Assembly (NCBI GenBank): GCA_037501455.1
Contig: CM074858.1
Coordinates: 101,466,001 to 101,530,000 of the forward strand
Reading direction: 5' to 3'
DNA length: 64,000 bases
Source: Lantana camara
Lineage: Eukaryota; Streptophyta; Magnoliopsida; Lamiales; Verbenaceae
The translations under genes and the position numbers were made by a program. Numbering within the stretch: the first letter of the stretch is position 1; each line of letters begins with the position of its first letter. A model generated the notes under the pieces. It searched no databases. It was not told where the DNA came from and was given only the letters and a program-made list of their open reading frames with translations. Below, one piece after another: positions 34,212 through 45,904 of the stretch.

Positions 34212-37200
34212 TTAAAGTGATTTTTTGGATATTAAACCGAGCTTCTCACGAAGGAACTCAAAGGAGGCCTTGGAAAGCGACTTAGTGAAAATGTCGGCGA
34301 CGTTATCCTTACTTCGCACTTCCAGAGCGTCGATGGTGCCACTAAGAACCTTTTCTCTAACAAAGTGATGCTCGATCTCAATATGCTTGGTTCTTGCGTG
34401 AAATATTGGATTATTTGTGAGCTTGATAGCACTCTGATTATCTCCAAAAAGTGCAGTTGGCTTAGTTATAGGATAATGTAGATCGTCCGCAAGTCTTTGA
34501 AGCCAAATGCATTCTTGAGCAGCAAGAGCAGCAGCTTTGTACTCTGCCTCCGTCGTTGATAAGGAAACTGAATTTTGTTTCTTGCTACACCAAGAAATAC
34601 TTGTACCACCACTGAGAAAAACATATCCTGAAGTGGACCTCCGATCATCCAAGTCTCCGCCAAAATCCGCATCCGTGAAACCAACTAGAGAGGCGATAGC
34701 TTTCTTCTTGTAAAGTAGGCCCAGATCCAGAGTTGAGTTGACATATTTCAAAATCCTTTTTGCTGCTTCTAAGTGGGGTTTTCTCGGTGACTGCATAAAC
34801 CTGCTAACCAAACCAACTGCAAAGGCAATATCGGGTCTTGTGATAGTTAAATATAGAAGACTACCGACAAGAGCACGATAAGGCTGTGGATTGGCCAGAA
34901 GTGATCCTTCGTCACGCCGTAGCTTTATGTTAGCCTCCAGCGGAGTTGAACACCTTTTGCTTTGATTTACTCCAAACCGTTCAACTAACTTCTTGGCATA
35001 ACTTTCTTGAGAAAGAAAGATACCATTTGCCAAGTTCGTCACCTCTAAGCCAAGAAAGTGATGCAGCTCCCCCAACTTCTTAATATCAAATCTGATAGCA
35101 AGCTCATCTTGAAGTTTTTCAACTTCAGTTGCATCATTGCCTGTGATTATCATATCATCCACATACAACAACACTACAAGATGCAAGCTTCCTTGTTTTT
35201 TAACAAACAAGCTAGAGTCTGAATCCGAAGCATGATAGCCACAAAATTGTAAATATTGAGAGATTTTACCATACCATGCTCGTGGAGCTTGTTTGAGTCC
35301 GTAGAGAGCCTTTTTAAGCTTGCACACATAATTAGGATGAGAGTTAGAAACATAACCTGGAGGTTGCTCCATGTAGATGTCTTTATCCAGCTCCCCGTAT
35401 AAGAATGCATTCTTCACATCAAGCTGCCATAATTTCCAATTATGGAATGCTGCCAGCGCTAACACCATGCGAACTGAAATCATCTTGGCCACGGGGCTGA
35501 AAGTTTCTTCATAATCTTCTCCATATTTTTGAGAGAAACCTCGAGCCACCAACCGTGCTTTATATCTTTCGACACTCCCATCCGTTTTCCTTTTGATTTT
35601 GTATACCCATTTACAAGAAACGGGCTGCACATCTTTTGGCTTCGGAACAAGACTCCAAGTTTGATTTTTCTCGAGTGCCTCCATTTCAGCATCCATTGCA
35701 AGCTCCCATTCTTTGTTTCCTTTTGCTTCATCAAAGGAACGAGGTTCCTCATCATCAATGGGACCTGCAAAGAAGCAAGAATATGTGCTTATAAAATTTT
35801 CATCTCTGTACCGGGCAGGTTTGACAACATTTCTTCGAGGCCTCTCGGATCCAGTTGCATCGGTGGATTCTTCTGGACGTTGCCCCTCATATTGTTGAGT
35901 GCTTGAACTCCCCCTTTCACCGTGCTTCTCAGAAGGATTTTCTGTTACGGATAATTCTATAATTTCTGGGCTTGAGGTTTTAGCCCCACTTTGGTTAGTC
36001 ACCTTCCCTTCGTAATACAGTGAAATTTCATCAAAGATAACATCTCTGGAGACAACAAAAAGATGAGTTTTTGGGTCCATACATTTCCAACCTTTCTTCC
36101 TTTCATCATACCCGACAAAAATGCATTTTCTTGCTTTTGCATCAAGTTTAGTTCTTTGGGAATCGGGTACGTGGACATAGCAAACTGACCCAAAAACTTT
36201 AAGATGTTTAACATTAGGTTTTTCTCCAAAGATAAGTTCATATGGTGACTTCATATTAATTGGAGAAAGAGGCATTCTATTAATCACGTAAGCTGCACAT
36301 TTCATACCTTCCGCCCATAGTGCTCTGGGCAAATTCTTCGCATGCAACCAACTTTTACAAGTTTCCGTCAAATGCCTAATCTTTCTCTCTGCAACTCCAT
36401 TTTGTTGCGGCGTCTCGGCACAAGTGAGCTCTCTCTTGATGCCATGTTTTCTGCAAAAAGTTAGGAACTCTTCAGAAGTAAACTCACCTCCGTTATCCGT
36501 CCGCAACCGCTTGATTTTGGAACCAAGCACTCCTTCAACCAGCTCCTTAAACTCCAAAAATTTGTTAAACACTTCTGATTTGTGCTTAACAAAGTACACC
36601 CATGTGAATCGGCTATAATCATCAATAAAAATCAACATATAAGAGTATCCAGAAAATGAGGGAGTTCTTGTTGGGCCCATCAAATCGCTATGAATAAGCT
36701 CTAATGGGGCCTTACATCGAGAAGTGGATTTGTCAAAAGGAAGCCGATGTGCTTTTCCAAATTGACAACCTTCACACACTTCTCCTCCACCAAAACTTGA
36801 TAAATTAGGCAGGCCATTTACCAATTTTAATTTTACCATGGCCTTTAATTTATCCATGCTAAGATGCCCGAGTCTAGCATGCCATAAGTATGCATTGTCA
36901 TTGTTACTCATTTTCTCAATATATGAACCGGAAGCCGACAAAACAAATAAGTCATTTACTCTCTTACCGGTGTGGACGACATCCGCCTTGAGCTCCTTAA
37001 TGTTCCGTAGAAACTTCACATCACGTGGGCCAAACAACACAAAATTTCCAGCATCAACAGCATTTGCAACTGAGAAAAGATTTTTCTTCATACCTGGAAC
37101 GTGGAAGACACTCTTAAGTGTAATGGAATCTTCTTGCTTTCCATTTATAACAACAGTGCCTTCATTCTCCACACGATGGACTGTATTGTCGGCCGTCACA

Positions 37201-38225
37201 ATTGCATCATTTCCACTATACTCTTGGAGATTGGAAAACTTGGATTGATCTCCCGTTAGATGATGGCCGCAACCAGAATCCACGATCCAGTCATTTTCAA
37301 AGTTGATGGACGCCAAGGCATCTACGGCTTTTGTTTCTGCCACGAAGCATTTTCCCCAGTCTTCTTCCTCCACAACCTTGTCGGCCACGTTACTCTCTTG
37401 TAATTTAGCTCGGCAAAATCTTTTGATATGCCCAGTTCTGCCACACCGATAGCATTTGAAAGTTTTCTTATTAGAGGTGTTGTTAGAAGACTCACCACTA
37501 ACTCCATATGAGCTCGAGCTGTTTTGGCCTTGTTGACGCAGGGTCGGGCTATTTTGATTTCCTTTGCTCTTAAAGAATTTCCTTCTAGCCATAAGAGCAC
37601 TCCCTTCTTCCTCTTTAATAGAGACACCGGCCATTTGTTTTGCTAGTGACTCTTGTGAAGATAGTAAATTCTCGAACTCCTCCAAAGATGGTTGTTGAAC
37701 CCATCCTTGTATCGACGTAACATAGGGAATGTACTCTGGCTTCAATCCTCGAATAATAGTTCTTCTTATTCGAGCTTCGGAAATTGCTTCTTCTGGATTT
37801 AACAAGGAAATTTCCGAACAAAGATTTTTAATTTTAAGGAAATACTCAGAAATGGAAAGATTACCCTGCGTGGTGTTGGCGAGCTCATTCTCCAAAATTT
37901 GAAGTCGTGCTTCATCCTTCTTGTTGAAGAGTCTGTCAAGGGTTCGCCAAATCTCGTGGGCTGATTTACACCTCATGATGTGATCGAATAGGCCGTGAGA
38001 AATTGACCGCTTCAAAACGAACTCCGCCTTTGCATTCAACTGCTTCCATTTCTTAAGTGCATCGGCATTTTCTGGCTTATCCGTGGGAGATGTTGTATTA
38101 TTGCCATTAACAACATCCCACAAATCTTCACCAATGAGATAAGACTCCATACAAGTCCTCCACACCCTGTAGTTGGATTGGTTTAACAATTCGATACCAA
38201 GTCCACTACGACCACTTGAATCCAT
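34212..38225 (-). CDS. Ty1-copia Gag-Pol polyprotein, complete
   Basis: Single frame of 1337 residues from the ATG at 38225; the frame is open 15 codons further upstream, but only from a GTG. Order: Gag of the UBN2 type (about 10-200); zinc knuckle C258-C261-H266-C271; aspartic protease motif VDSG with Asp316; integrase zinc-binding H449-H454-C484-C487; integrase core Asp514, Asp577 and Glu613 (35 residues between the last two). Then reverse transcriptase, with Asp936 in LWQLDVKNAF and YVDD at 1021-1024, and RNase H with Asp1185, Glu1226, Asp1262 and Asp1311. The order PR-INT-RT-RH defines copia. All catalytic residues are present, with no stop or frameshift. The TAA stop overlaps the polypurine tract. 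Confidence 0.97.
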   Translation of the reverse strand: MDSSGRSGLGIELLNQSNYRVWRTCMESYLIGEDLWDVVNGNNTTSPTDKPENADALKKWKQLNAKAEFVLKRSISHGLFDHIMRCKSAHEIWRTLDRLFNKKDEARLQILENELANTTQGNLSISEYFLKIKNLCSEISLLNPEEAISEARIRRTIIRGLKPEYIPYVTSIQGWVQQPSLEEFENLLSSQESLAKQMAGVSIKEEEGSALMARRKFFKSKGNQNSPTLRQQGQNSSSSYGVSGESSNNTSNKKTFKCYRCGRTGHIKRFCRAKLQESNVADKVVEEEDWGKCFVAETKAVDALASINFENDWIVDSGCGHHLTGDQSKFSNLQEYSGNDAIVTADNTVHRVENEGTVVINGKQEDSITLKSVFHVPGMKKNLFSVANAVDAGNFVLFGPRDVKFLRNIKELKADVVHTGKRVNDLFVLSASGSYIEKMSNNDNAYLWHARLGHLSMDKLKAMVKLKLVNGLPNLSSFGGGEVCEGCQFGKAHRLPFDKSTSRCKAPLELIHSDLMGPTRTPSFSGYSYMLIFIDDYSRFTWVYFVKHKSEVFNKFLEFKELVEGVLGSKIKRLRTDNGGEFTSEEFLTFCRKHGIKRELTCAETPQQNGVAERKIRHLTETCKSWLHAKNLPRALWAEGMKCAAYVINRMPLSPINMKSPYELIFGEKPNVKHLKVFGSVCYVHVPDSQRTKLDAKARKCIFVGYDERKKGWKCMDPKTHLFVVSRDVIFDEISLYYEGKVTNQSGAKTSSPEIIELSVTENPSEKHGERGSSSTQQYEGQRPEESTDATGSERPRRNVVKPARYRDENFISTYSCFFAGPIDDEEPRSFDEAKGNKEWELAMDAEMEALEKNQTWSLVPKPKDVQPVSCKWVYKIKRKTDGSVERYKARLVARGFSQKYGEDYEETFSPVAKMISVRMVLALAAFHNWKLWQLDVKNAFLYGELDKDIYMEQPPGYVSNSHPNYVCKLKKALYGLKQAPRAWYGKISQYLQFCGYHASDSDSSLFVKKQGSLHLVVLLYVDDMIITGNDATEVEKLQDELAIRFDIKKLGELHHFLGLEVTNLANGIFLSQESYAKKLVERFGVNQSKRCSTPLEANIKLRRDEGSLLANPQPYRALVGSLLYLTITRPDIAFAVGLVSRFMQSPRKPHLEAAKRILKYVNSTLDLGLLYKKKAIASLVGFTDADFGGDLDDRRSTSGYVFLSGGTSISWCSKKQNSVSLSTTEAEYKAAALAAQECIWLQRLADDLHYPITKPTALFGDNQSAIKLTNNPIFHARTKHIEIEHHFVREKVLSGTIDALEVRSKDNVADIFTKSLSKASFEFLREKLGLISKKSL

Positions 38226-38280
38226 TTTTGAGACACCGGTTGATTTTTCCACCAAGGGATCTTGACACACGATACTAGAG

Positions 38281-38299
38281 CCCTATGGCTCTGATACCA
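38281..38299 (-). other. Primer-binding site of the intact copia element
   Basis: On the minus strand TGGTATCAGAGCCATAGGG follows the LTR end with no spacer; it matches the complement of the initiator methionine tRNA 3' end. Confidence 0.9.
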
Positions 38300-38722
38300 T
38301 GTAAAAATATATGAATAACACAGCAGAAAGAAATAGAGAGAACCTGCTGGCCCAAGATCGAACAACCAAAGGGTGGATGAAAACAACCAAAAGAAGAATA
38401 ACCTCAAAAATAAAAGGGAATGATTCAATAGAAAAATATGTAGGAAAGAAGGCTTTTATTAGAGGACTTTAACTTCTCAAATTGGCTTCTTACAAATGGC
38501 AAATACTCACCCCTATTTATACTACTCAAAGGAGAATTCTAGTTCCTAGATATTTTGATACATAATTCTAGATTTCCTAATAAACTAATTAGAAGATAAT
38601 TCTAGATTCTAATAATGCATGGAGCTATGTAGAAATATCTAGTATAGAGATATTTTGATGGACATATCTAGAATTAGATTATTCTAGATATATTATCCAA
38701 AAAATCATCTTTATTTTTAACA
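38300..38722 (-). repeat. 5' LTR of the intact copia element
   Basis: 423 bp and apparently identical to the 3' LTR. It contains the presumed promoter; expression would run leftward into the polyprotein. Confidence 0.95.
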
Positions 38723-38763
38723 CGATCAGTCACTAATTTAACAAAAATTGGTCACTGATCAAC

Positions 38764-38915
38764 ATCAGAGACCAATCTTGAACCGTCGGTAGAAATCTGT
38801 AACTAATATATTCAGTGGCCCATTTTTATCAATCAGTAAATCAGAGACCAATCTTGAACCGTCGGTAGAAATCTGTAACTAATATATTCAGTGACCCATT
38901 TTTATCAATCAGTAA
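38764..38915. repeat. Two tandem 76-bp repeats in the outer CACTA
   Basis: The unit starting ATCAGAGACCAATC and containing CCGTCGGTAGAAATCTG occurs at 38764 and 38840 with a single visible difference (GGCCC versus GACCC). Confidence 0.85.
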
Positions 38916-39027
38916 ATTAGGGATCGATATATCCGTCAATAATATTAAAAAAAGGCTCACTAACTATTTTTTTTTCAAATCAGTCACAAAGCTGTCACTA
39001 ATTTAGTAACCGCATATAATCGGTAAC

Positions 39028-40083
39028 CTCTAATGCACGGACACTCCAAAAAAACACACCGTGCAGTGCCTCCGACACGTGTCCGACACGTTAAATCCGT
39101 GTCTTTAAAAAAAAAAAATTAAGAGGGACACGGTGTCGGACACTCCAAAGTGGAGTGTCCGACACGGCCAGGACACCGATTCGTAAGAATTTGGATTTCT
39201 GGAAGGCTTGGCTCTCAGATGCTAAATCTCGGCCTTTGCAGCGGCAACGGAGGTGGCCATAGTGGTGGTGGGTGGTCTTTGCATAGTGGTGGTGGGTATT
39301 CTCCTCCCTGAACGAAGATGAGGATTTAGAAATCGGCGACAACGGGCTGCCCTTTCTGGTTGTGAGCTACGCCACCAAGAGGATGTAGAGAGGCCTGTCG
39401 GAGTGCGGCGGTGATATGCCGAGTTTTAAGAAATGTGCAGCGATTTATTCTCAGTGCCCAGATCTGAGATTTTGGTGACATGGGTTTTCCTGTTTACAGA
39501 GATGAAAGGTTTTTAGGGCTTTAGATTTAAAATGAGCCGAATAAGAGGAAGATGAAACTTGGCAGCGATGGCAATGGCGCGGCAGCCAACGGAAATCTGC
39601 GCGGGGGTCGTGATGGTAGAGACGAAGGGCGAAATTGTGTGGAGTTTTTGCGGTGGGGCGGCTGAGATGGACAAAAGAATTGATGCGTAGGGTTTTCTTA
39701 CAATTTGAAATGAGAGAGCTGAAAAGTCTGAATGTCATTAGGCCCATTACCATATGTATGTTTTTAGAATAATTATTCTTAAATGAATAAGAAACGTTTT
39801 TTTTATTTTTTTGTTTCTTTGGTCTATATCTATATATATATATATATATATGTGTGTCAATTTGTATTTTTCTTTTCTTTGTTTTCATTCCTTTTAATTT
39901 AAAAGATTGTGCAATTAGATGAATTTTCATAATATAATTTTAAAAAATAAATTAATATTTATAAAATATATAAATATATAAAATATATTTATTTATATAT
40001 AAAATATAGCCGTGTCGGAGCCGTGTCGTGTCCTAAAATTTTTCAAAAATCCGTGTCGCCGTGTCCGTGTCCGTGCATCATAG
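39028..40083. mobile_element. Non-autonomous hAT element, 1056 bp, 8-bp target duplication
   Basis: The ends CTCTAATGCACGGACAC and (complement of the right end) CTATGATGCACGGACAC are inverted repeats followed by clusters of GTGTCCGACACGG words. TCGGTAAC is repeated at 39020-39027 and 40084-40091. The middle (about 39180-39700) is GC-richer, with GGTGGTGGG and GCAGCGATGGC stretches, and looks like captured exon material, source unknown. It has no transposase. It sits inside the outer CACTA. Confidence 0.88.
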
Positions 40084-40884
40084 TCGGTAACTAAAATTTT
40101 ATATGATTTTCGTTATTGATCTCACAAAAAATCGGTCACTAATCCAACTATTATTTATTTTATTTTATTAAAAATTATATTTTATATTTTTAGTCCCTCG
40201 AACTATTTTTATGGATCAAGTAAAAATCCAATTCAAATTAGCAAAAATAATGACATCAAATTAAATATATAAATCCCAACATAATTCATAATTATAATTA
40301 CAAATGATCAAATTTAGAGTATAAAATTTCCAAAAACCCTAAAAACAAATCAAAAAAATTTTTCACCAAAAGTCTTCAATCAACTACATTTGTTGTATAT
40401 AAATAATTCAAAAGTTTCTTGTTGTATATTTGTGCCCAAATTAGTTGCTTGTAAAGTGTTGAATTTCTTTGAGCATTTGGCCAAAGTTTTCGATAAATTT
40501 TTTTTTCTTTTTCTTTGCCTCATCATCTATTTTCTTTATCCTAAAGAATATCAATAATACAACACATTGTAAGTATACAAAATTGAACAAGTGAAACAAT
40601 ATCATGATGAAAAACTCATTTGCAAATGATTTCTACATGTAAAAAAAGCATGATAACAATATTACCAAAATCACAAATGAAAATTATGAAATTCACAATA
40701 ATACATCAAAATCATAAATAATGAACGAAAGAAATATCATGTTAAGTATATCCACTTCTAAGGACACTAATTCTGAAGAAACCCCTACCCTTTATATTAT
40801 TCATCCAAAACCAATTTCTTTTCATAAAAGCTCTCCATCCATTTAAAGATGAGTAAAGAAATCCTATTTCTTCTATTTATCCAT

Positions 40885-41910
40885 TTTGATATAAATTTGA
40901 CTAAATAGTAAATGATCAAATTTATACTTTGTTCAAAGAACGAAAATAATTTGATGTTTATAGTATTTAGATTTTAGGTATTTTTAATATGTTTTCTCTA
41001 ATATTAAAAGATAAAAGCAATAATAAATTCAAAATTGATTTATTTATGTTTTTATGTAATTTTTTTTAAAAATAAAAGCAATAATAAATTCAAAATTTCT
41101 TGAAAATGTGATTACTGATCGATTTAATCACTACCAAAAAAGAGGCTTTTTCCAACCAATTTTCAGTGACCGATAAATCGGTCATTGATCAATGACCGAT
41201 TAGTGACCGGTCAATAACCGATATCACATATATATAATAATAAATGACCGATTAGTGACTGCATAAATTTTAGTAACAAATCAGTCACTGATCGGTCACT
41301 GATCAGTCACTGATTCTGTGACCTATTAATACCAATCACAGATCGGTCACTGATTTCATGACCCAAGATTTAATCGGTCACTGATTCTGTGACCGATTAA
41401 TATCGATCACTGATCGGTCACTAATTGTTTGAATATGGTATAATGCGGTCACTGATTTTGTGACCGATATTTTATTGGTCACTAATCGGTCATTGATTTT
41501 GTGACCCAAATCCTAATCGGTCACTGATTATGTGACCTAAGCCCTGATCTGTCGCTGATCGGTCACTGATACTGTGACCGATGAATGTCGGTCACAGATG
41601 GTCACAAATTGTTTCATTTTGATATACTCCGGTCACTAATCGGTCACTGATATTGTGATTGAAAATTATATCGGTCACTAATCACATTTTCAAGAATTTT
41701 TAATTATTTTTAAACAAAAGAACACAAAAATATAAATAAATCAGTATTGAGTTTATTATTGCTTTTATCTTTTAATGTTAGAGATTTTGTTTGAAAATAC
41801 CTAAAATACAAATAATGTTTACATCAAACTATTTAATGTAATTATTTTCATTCTTTGAACAAAGTATAAATTTGATCATTAACTATTAAATCAAATTTAT
41901 ACCAAACATT
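40885..41910. repeat. Large inverted repeat formed by outer and inner CACTA subterminal regions
   Basis: The arm 40885-41118 is the inverted counterpart of 41682-41910: both contain AATCACATTTTCAAGAA, TTTATTATTGCTTTTATCTTT, ATACCTAAAAT and TTCTTTGAACAAAGTATAAA. It arises because two related elements face each other in opposite orientation. Confidence 0.85.
41160..41690. repeat. Left subterminal array of the inner CACTA
   Basis: Dozens of copies of TCGGTCAC and its complement, often as CGGTCACTGATCGGTCACTGA pairs, fill about 530 bp in both orientations. These are the likely binding sites of the family's transposition proteins. Confidence 0.8.
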
Positions 41911-41959
41911 AACTTTTCATTCTTTGAACAAAGTTAAATTTGATCATTAAATATTTAAA

Positions 41960-42475
41960 TATGTTTCGAAATATTAATTGAATCAAAATGATCCAAGTTT
42001 TAGAAGAATGTTATTAGAATCAATTCGTAAATCAGATCAAGTTTCAAATTTATTAAATTAAATTTAAAACTCGACTTAATTGAGTTAGATTAGCTTATAA
42101 AAGATATTTTGAATTATTCGTTGAATCCAAATGATCCACTAAGAATTGATTTGAAGTTCATAATTTATAAGAACATTAGAATATATTCGTGAATTAGATC
42201 TAGTTTAAAATTTTTATTAAATTTAATTTGAAACTCAACTTAACTTTGTTAGGTTAATTTAAAAAACTACGTTTTGAATTATTCATTAAATCAAAGTGAT
42301 CCATCTAGAATTGATTCGAAGTTCATAATTTGAAAGAATGTTAGAAACGATTCGTGAATTAGAGCAAGTTTTCAAATTTTATTAAATTTAATTTGAAACT
42401 CTACTAAAATTTATTGGATTAATTAATAATAAGCTATTCTGAATTTATTTTATATAATAATTGATCCAAACTTAA
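41960..42475. repeat. Degenerate tandem repeats, about 150-170 bp, inside the inner CACTA
   Basis: The phrase TTGAATC(A/C)AA(A/G)TGATCCA recurs near 41970, 42122 and 42286, with a partial at 42458. Each is followed by an AATT(C/G)AT..GAATTAGATC-type block and TTAAATTTAATTTGAAACTC. Confidence 0.7.
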
Positions 42476-42784
42476 TTAATTAAACATTAACAGCTTAAAC
42501 AGTTAAACGACTACTTTATTAAGTAATTTTGTTAGTGAAACTAAATTTATAAAATTTATCTATTAATACAATTTTTTAACATATATGTATGCCTCTAAAA
42601 TACTATTTGTTATTTTAATATTTTAATAGCAATTATAATTTAGTGTTAGTGCTTCATTATTTTAAAACTAATTGAAGATTAAAAAAAAAAAAAAAAAACA
42701 AAGAAAACGGTCCACTTAAAATCCCGTTTTTGTATTTTGGTGAAACTAATTCCCGCTTTTGGGTTTTTGGTGAAACTAAAATCC

Positions 42785-43257
42785 CGCTCTGATTAACCTA
42801 GGGCAAAAGTCTCTCTTCCTCTCTCACATTGCTCGCAGCCATTCAACCACAGATCCGATGATTCAACCATTGCCGGCCGTCTTTTCCAACAAACAACCAC
42901 AGATCCGACCGATTGTTACCCAGCAACCGCTATATTCTCTCTTCCCCTTTCTTCAGCCACCGATTGAAACCCTTCACCGGCAAACAACGGCCACCGTTTC
43001 TTCCTCAGTGCAACCCTAAACGCCGCCACCCACCTGGCTCCTTGACGGCAACAACTACGGCGCCACCTTTCCTTCTCCTTCACTCACTCCAGAAGCAGGG
43101 CAAAGCAAGCAGCAACAGCCGCATCCAGCTCTCCCACTCCCTTCTGTTGTCGACATCATCAGAGCTCACCGATTTCAGCCACCAGTAGCCCTCCTCGCCA
43201 CCGCAAGGCACCTGTTACCTCTACAATCCCTTCTTCCCATTTTCAATTTCCAGTCGT
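42785..43257 (+). other. GC-rich exon-like block in the inner CACTA (captured gene 5' end?)
   Basis: Sequence shifts sharply from AT-rich to C-rich, with repeated CAACCACAGATCCG (42845 and 42893), CCGGC and GCCGCCACC motifs. It ends CCAGTCGTAAG, a good splice donor context near 43253. It looks like a 5' UTR plus first exon of a host gene. A 91-codon frame (42913-43188) is open but shows no known domain, so the source is unidentified. Confidence 0.45.
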
Positions 43258-45441
43258 AAGTCCCAACCTTCCATTCTTTTTGGATGTATTTTGCATACCG
43301 AATTTTCCAATTGAATTGGTTGTTGTTATCAGATATCGTGCAATGATATAATTCAAGCACATACAGAATATGAAAAAAGCAAAAACCAGTTTAATCTAAA
43401 CAAGAAATGTAGTGTTATAGACCAAATTTGTATTTGCTTTAGTATACAGAATATATCTTTGAAAAATTTTCGCAAAGTGATGGAAGCTTTGAAATTGATT
43501 GGTTTACAAACCTTTCTTTTGATCCCATCCACCAGAATTGGTTGTTGTTATTAGATTATGTATTTATTGTTTAAGGAAATTGTATGTTATTTATTTTCCA
43601 ATTTCCAGTCATAAGCCATAACCTTTGATTCCTGAGAATCCTTGTTGTAGTAAGGGAATAGGTGAAACATATGTTGGAAGCTAGCTTTTAAAGAATATTT
43701 TTAAAGAAACCAATTGTTGGAATTTTTAAAGAATAGGTGAACCCAATCGTTGGAAACTTTCAGAATTTGTAAAGAGTATTTTTAGAGAAACAGAAACAAT
43801 AATACATACTTAGATATAGCTATATAATTATTCTATGGAATATATAGCTAAAATAATATTGAAAATAGTATTTTCTAAAGAAAAAAGAGCTATAATACTT
43901 AGTATTTTCTAAGAAATAGAAACTATAATACATAGTTATTCCTAGTTTCCATGTACAGTATTCATTAATTCTCTCCAATATTATCAAAATCTTTACTTGT
44001 GTAGATAGTACAAATATGATGATAATGGTTTGAATAATTATTTTTTTTGTATAGGAATATAACAGCCCAAAGAATCACTTCTTGAGGAAGAAAAGCATTC
44101 ACGTTTATTGTAATTGGGGGTCGATTCATTGTAATTTGTTTTGTGTTGTTTGTTATTGGTTGATGTGTGTACCTATCATGCATCCAAGTTCATTTGGTTC
44201 TAATATATTCATATTTTGACTAATTTCTACAAATTATATGCCCTTACTTGTCATATTTGTTATTAGAATTTGGAGATGCTTTGTAAATCCGCCCTACTTC
44301 ATTAAATAGATATTAATGTCACTTAGTAGTTAGTACTATCTAATCTAGCAAGTATTAATATATTCCATCTCTCATAGCACAAGTACTTAACTTTGACATA
44401 ATTTGGAGAAGCTTCATCGCTAATAACTCTTATTCAGTAGAGATACCCGTACATTCCTTTCTTTGGGCATAATTAAGGCGTTTCAAGTTACAACAAAATC
44501 CAACATAGTATGCTTGAAGATGTATAAAAGAACAGGCCGTCCCCCGCCTTAAGCCATCCCGCTGCCTTCTCTCCAACGACAACATAGCTGCCCTTCGGCT
44601 CTCCACTAGCGACATAGCAAGCCGCTGCCAGAGGTTGGAATAATACAATAGAGGTATTAAGAATTTGTGTTGAGATATTAAGATATAATTTTCGTTTTAG
44701 AAAGCTGAAAAAAGAAGATTGTGATAGTTCTAGAATGGTTGTGTCCAACGAGCCTGCTTTTCAATTCAATTTAAAACGTGAATGGCTGGTCTTGGGCTTC
44801 AGAAATTTAAATGGGATTTTGTGATTTCTTTAGTTTCAGAGCTTTTGTTCAATTGTGGTGTTAGTTTCAGAGCTTTTGTTCAACAATGTATGCTTAAAGA
44901 TGTATAAAAGAACAGATTTTGGGTTTTGGGATCCTTTTCTCTAAAAATAAAAATTCCAGCACAAATATTTTGTTTTTTTATTGATGGTATTCATTTGTTT
45001 TTTATGATTAATTTGTTTTTATAAGTAGAGTATTTCTTTTTTGCCTCAAGTTGTCCTCTTAGAATGAGAAAACTCCAGTTTCCTTAATCCATGAGTTGAT
45101 GCAGTGTCTTGGCTAGTTAAAGTTAGGCTCATGATCAGCAAAAGCATCTAATTTCTGCATCATGGAGTTTCAAGGTAAATGGAAGTATTCAACAATTATT
45201 TAGCTTTTATTCTGGATTCAATGGAAGTGATGATGATCCTCGTTTTCAACTAAATTTCCCTGCATCATTCACCATATAGTTTTCTTGGAGTTCAATTTTC
45301 TGCCATGTCACAAGGCATTTTTTTTCTTCTAATTGATTTATTGCATGTTATATATACTTTGAAGTCATCTGAAGCATTTCTCAACAGTTTATTGTTTCTT
45401 ATTTTTGTTTAACAAGAAAGATTTGTGATCAACATATTTAG

Positions 45442-45547
45442 GATTGATGCAAAGTACTGGTCTATGGAAATACAAGAAGGAAGTTTCAGTTTTGGTGGAC
45501 CGAGCTGCAGGAGGATCAAGTTTAGCGGATGACCAGATTCAGTTTGG
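45442..45547 (+). pseudogene. Alpha-mannosidase (GH38)-like exon captured in the inner CACTA
   Basis: The segment is bounded by an acceptor (ATTTAG|G) and a donor (TTTGG|GTAAG). One frame is open across it and contains KKEVSVLVDRAAGGSSLADD, followed by QIQF. This resembles the conserved stretch of plant lysosomal/vacuolar GH38 alpha-mannosidases that reads SVLVDRxxGGSSxxDGQIELMLHRR (from family knowledge). The catalytic domain is absent, so it cannot be an active enzyme. Confidence 0.6.
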
Positions 45548-45904
45548 GTAAGAAACATTAAAAATAATTTCTACTTTGAGATGATGAATTTGACATTTCT
45601 TTCATTTGTGATTGTGGTATTGATGGTATATTTGTCAATTTCGCAAGTTATTGTTTGACATTATTTTTGAAAAGATGGATTTAGGATTTAATTTCATGTA
45701 GGAATAATTGATTTGTGATTCTTAATGTATTATTGGTATTGGTGAATTTGATGATCTGTCGGGAATATGTGCCTATACTTTTGAGAAAATTTCCAGATGT
45801 AGATATTGATGTTTAGTGTTGTTTTACTTGTAGAAATTGTTTGTAAATGAATTATTATCAAAATTGTTTTAGTTGTCAAAGTTTTTATATTTACAATTTA
45901 TTGA

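Larger units (their letters stand above)
33782..38722 (-). mobile_element. Intact Ty1-copia retrotransposon, 4941 bp
   Basis: Two 423-bp LTRs (33782-34204 and 38300-38722) start TGTAAAAATATATG and end TTTTTAACA when read on the plus strand; by eye I found no difference between them. The 5-bp target duplication CGATC lies at 33777-33781 and 38723-38727. On the minus strand the primer-binding site TGGTATCAGAGCCATAGGG follows the 5' LTR, one complete polyprotein ORF follows, and AAGGGGGAG forms the polypurine tract directly before the 3' LTR. Everything needed for transposition seems present, so this is a very recent insertion. Confidence 0.97.

Noticed and set aside
34212..38270. Longer copia polyprotein start at 38270
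   Set aside because: The upstream extension begins with GTG; the first ATG in frame is at 38225 and matches the usual Gag start.
39451..39930. 159-codon minus-strand frame in the hAT element
   Set aside because: It starts in AT microsatellite sequence and has no domain; at most part of a captured fragment.
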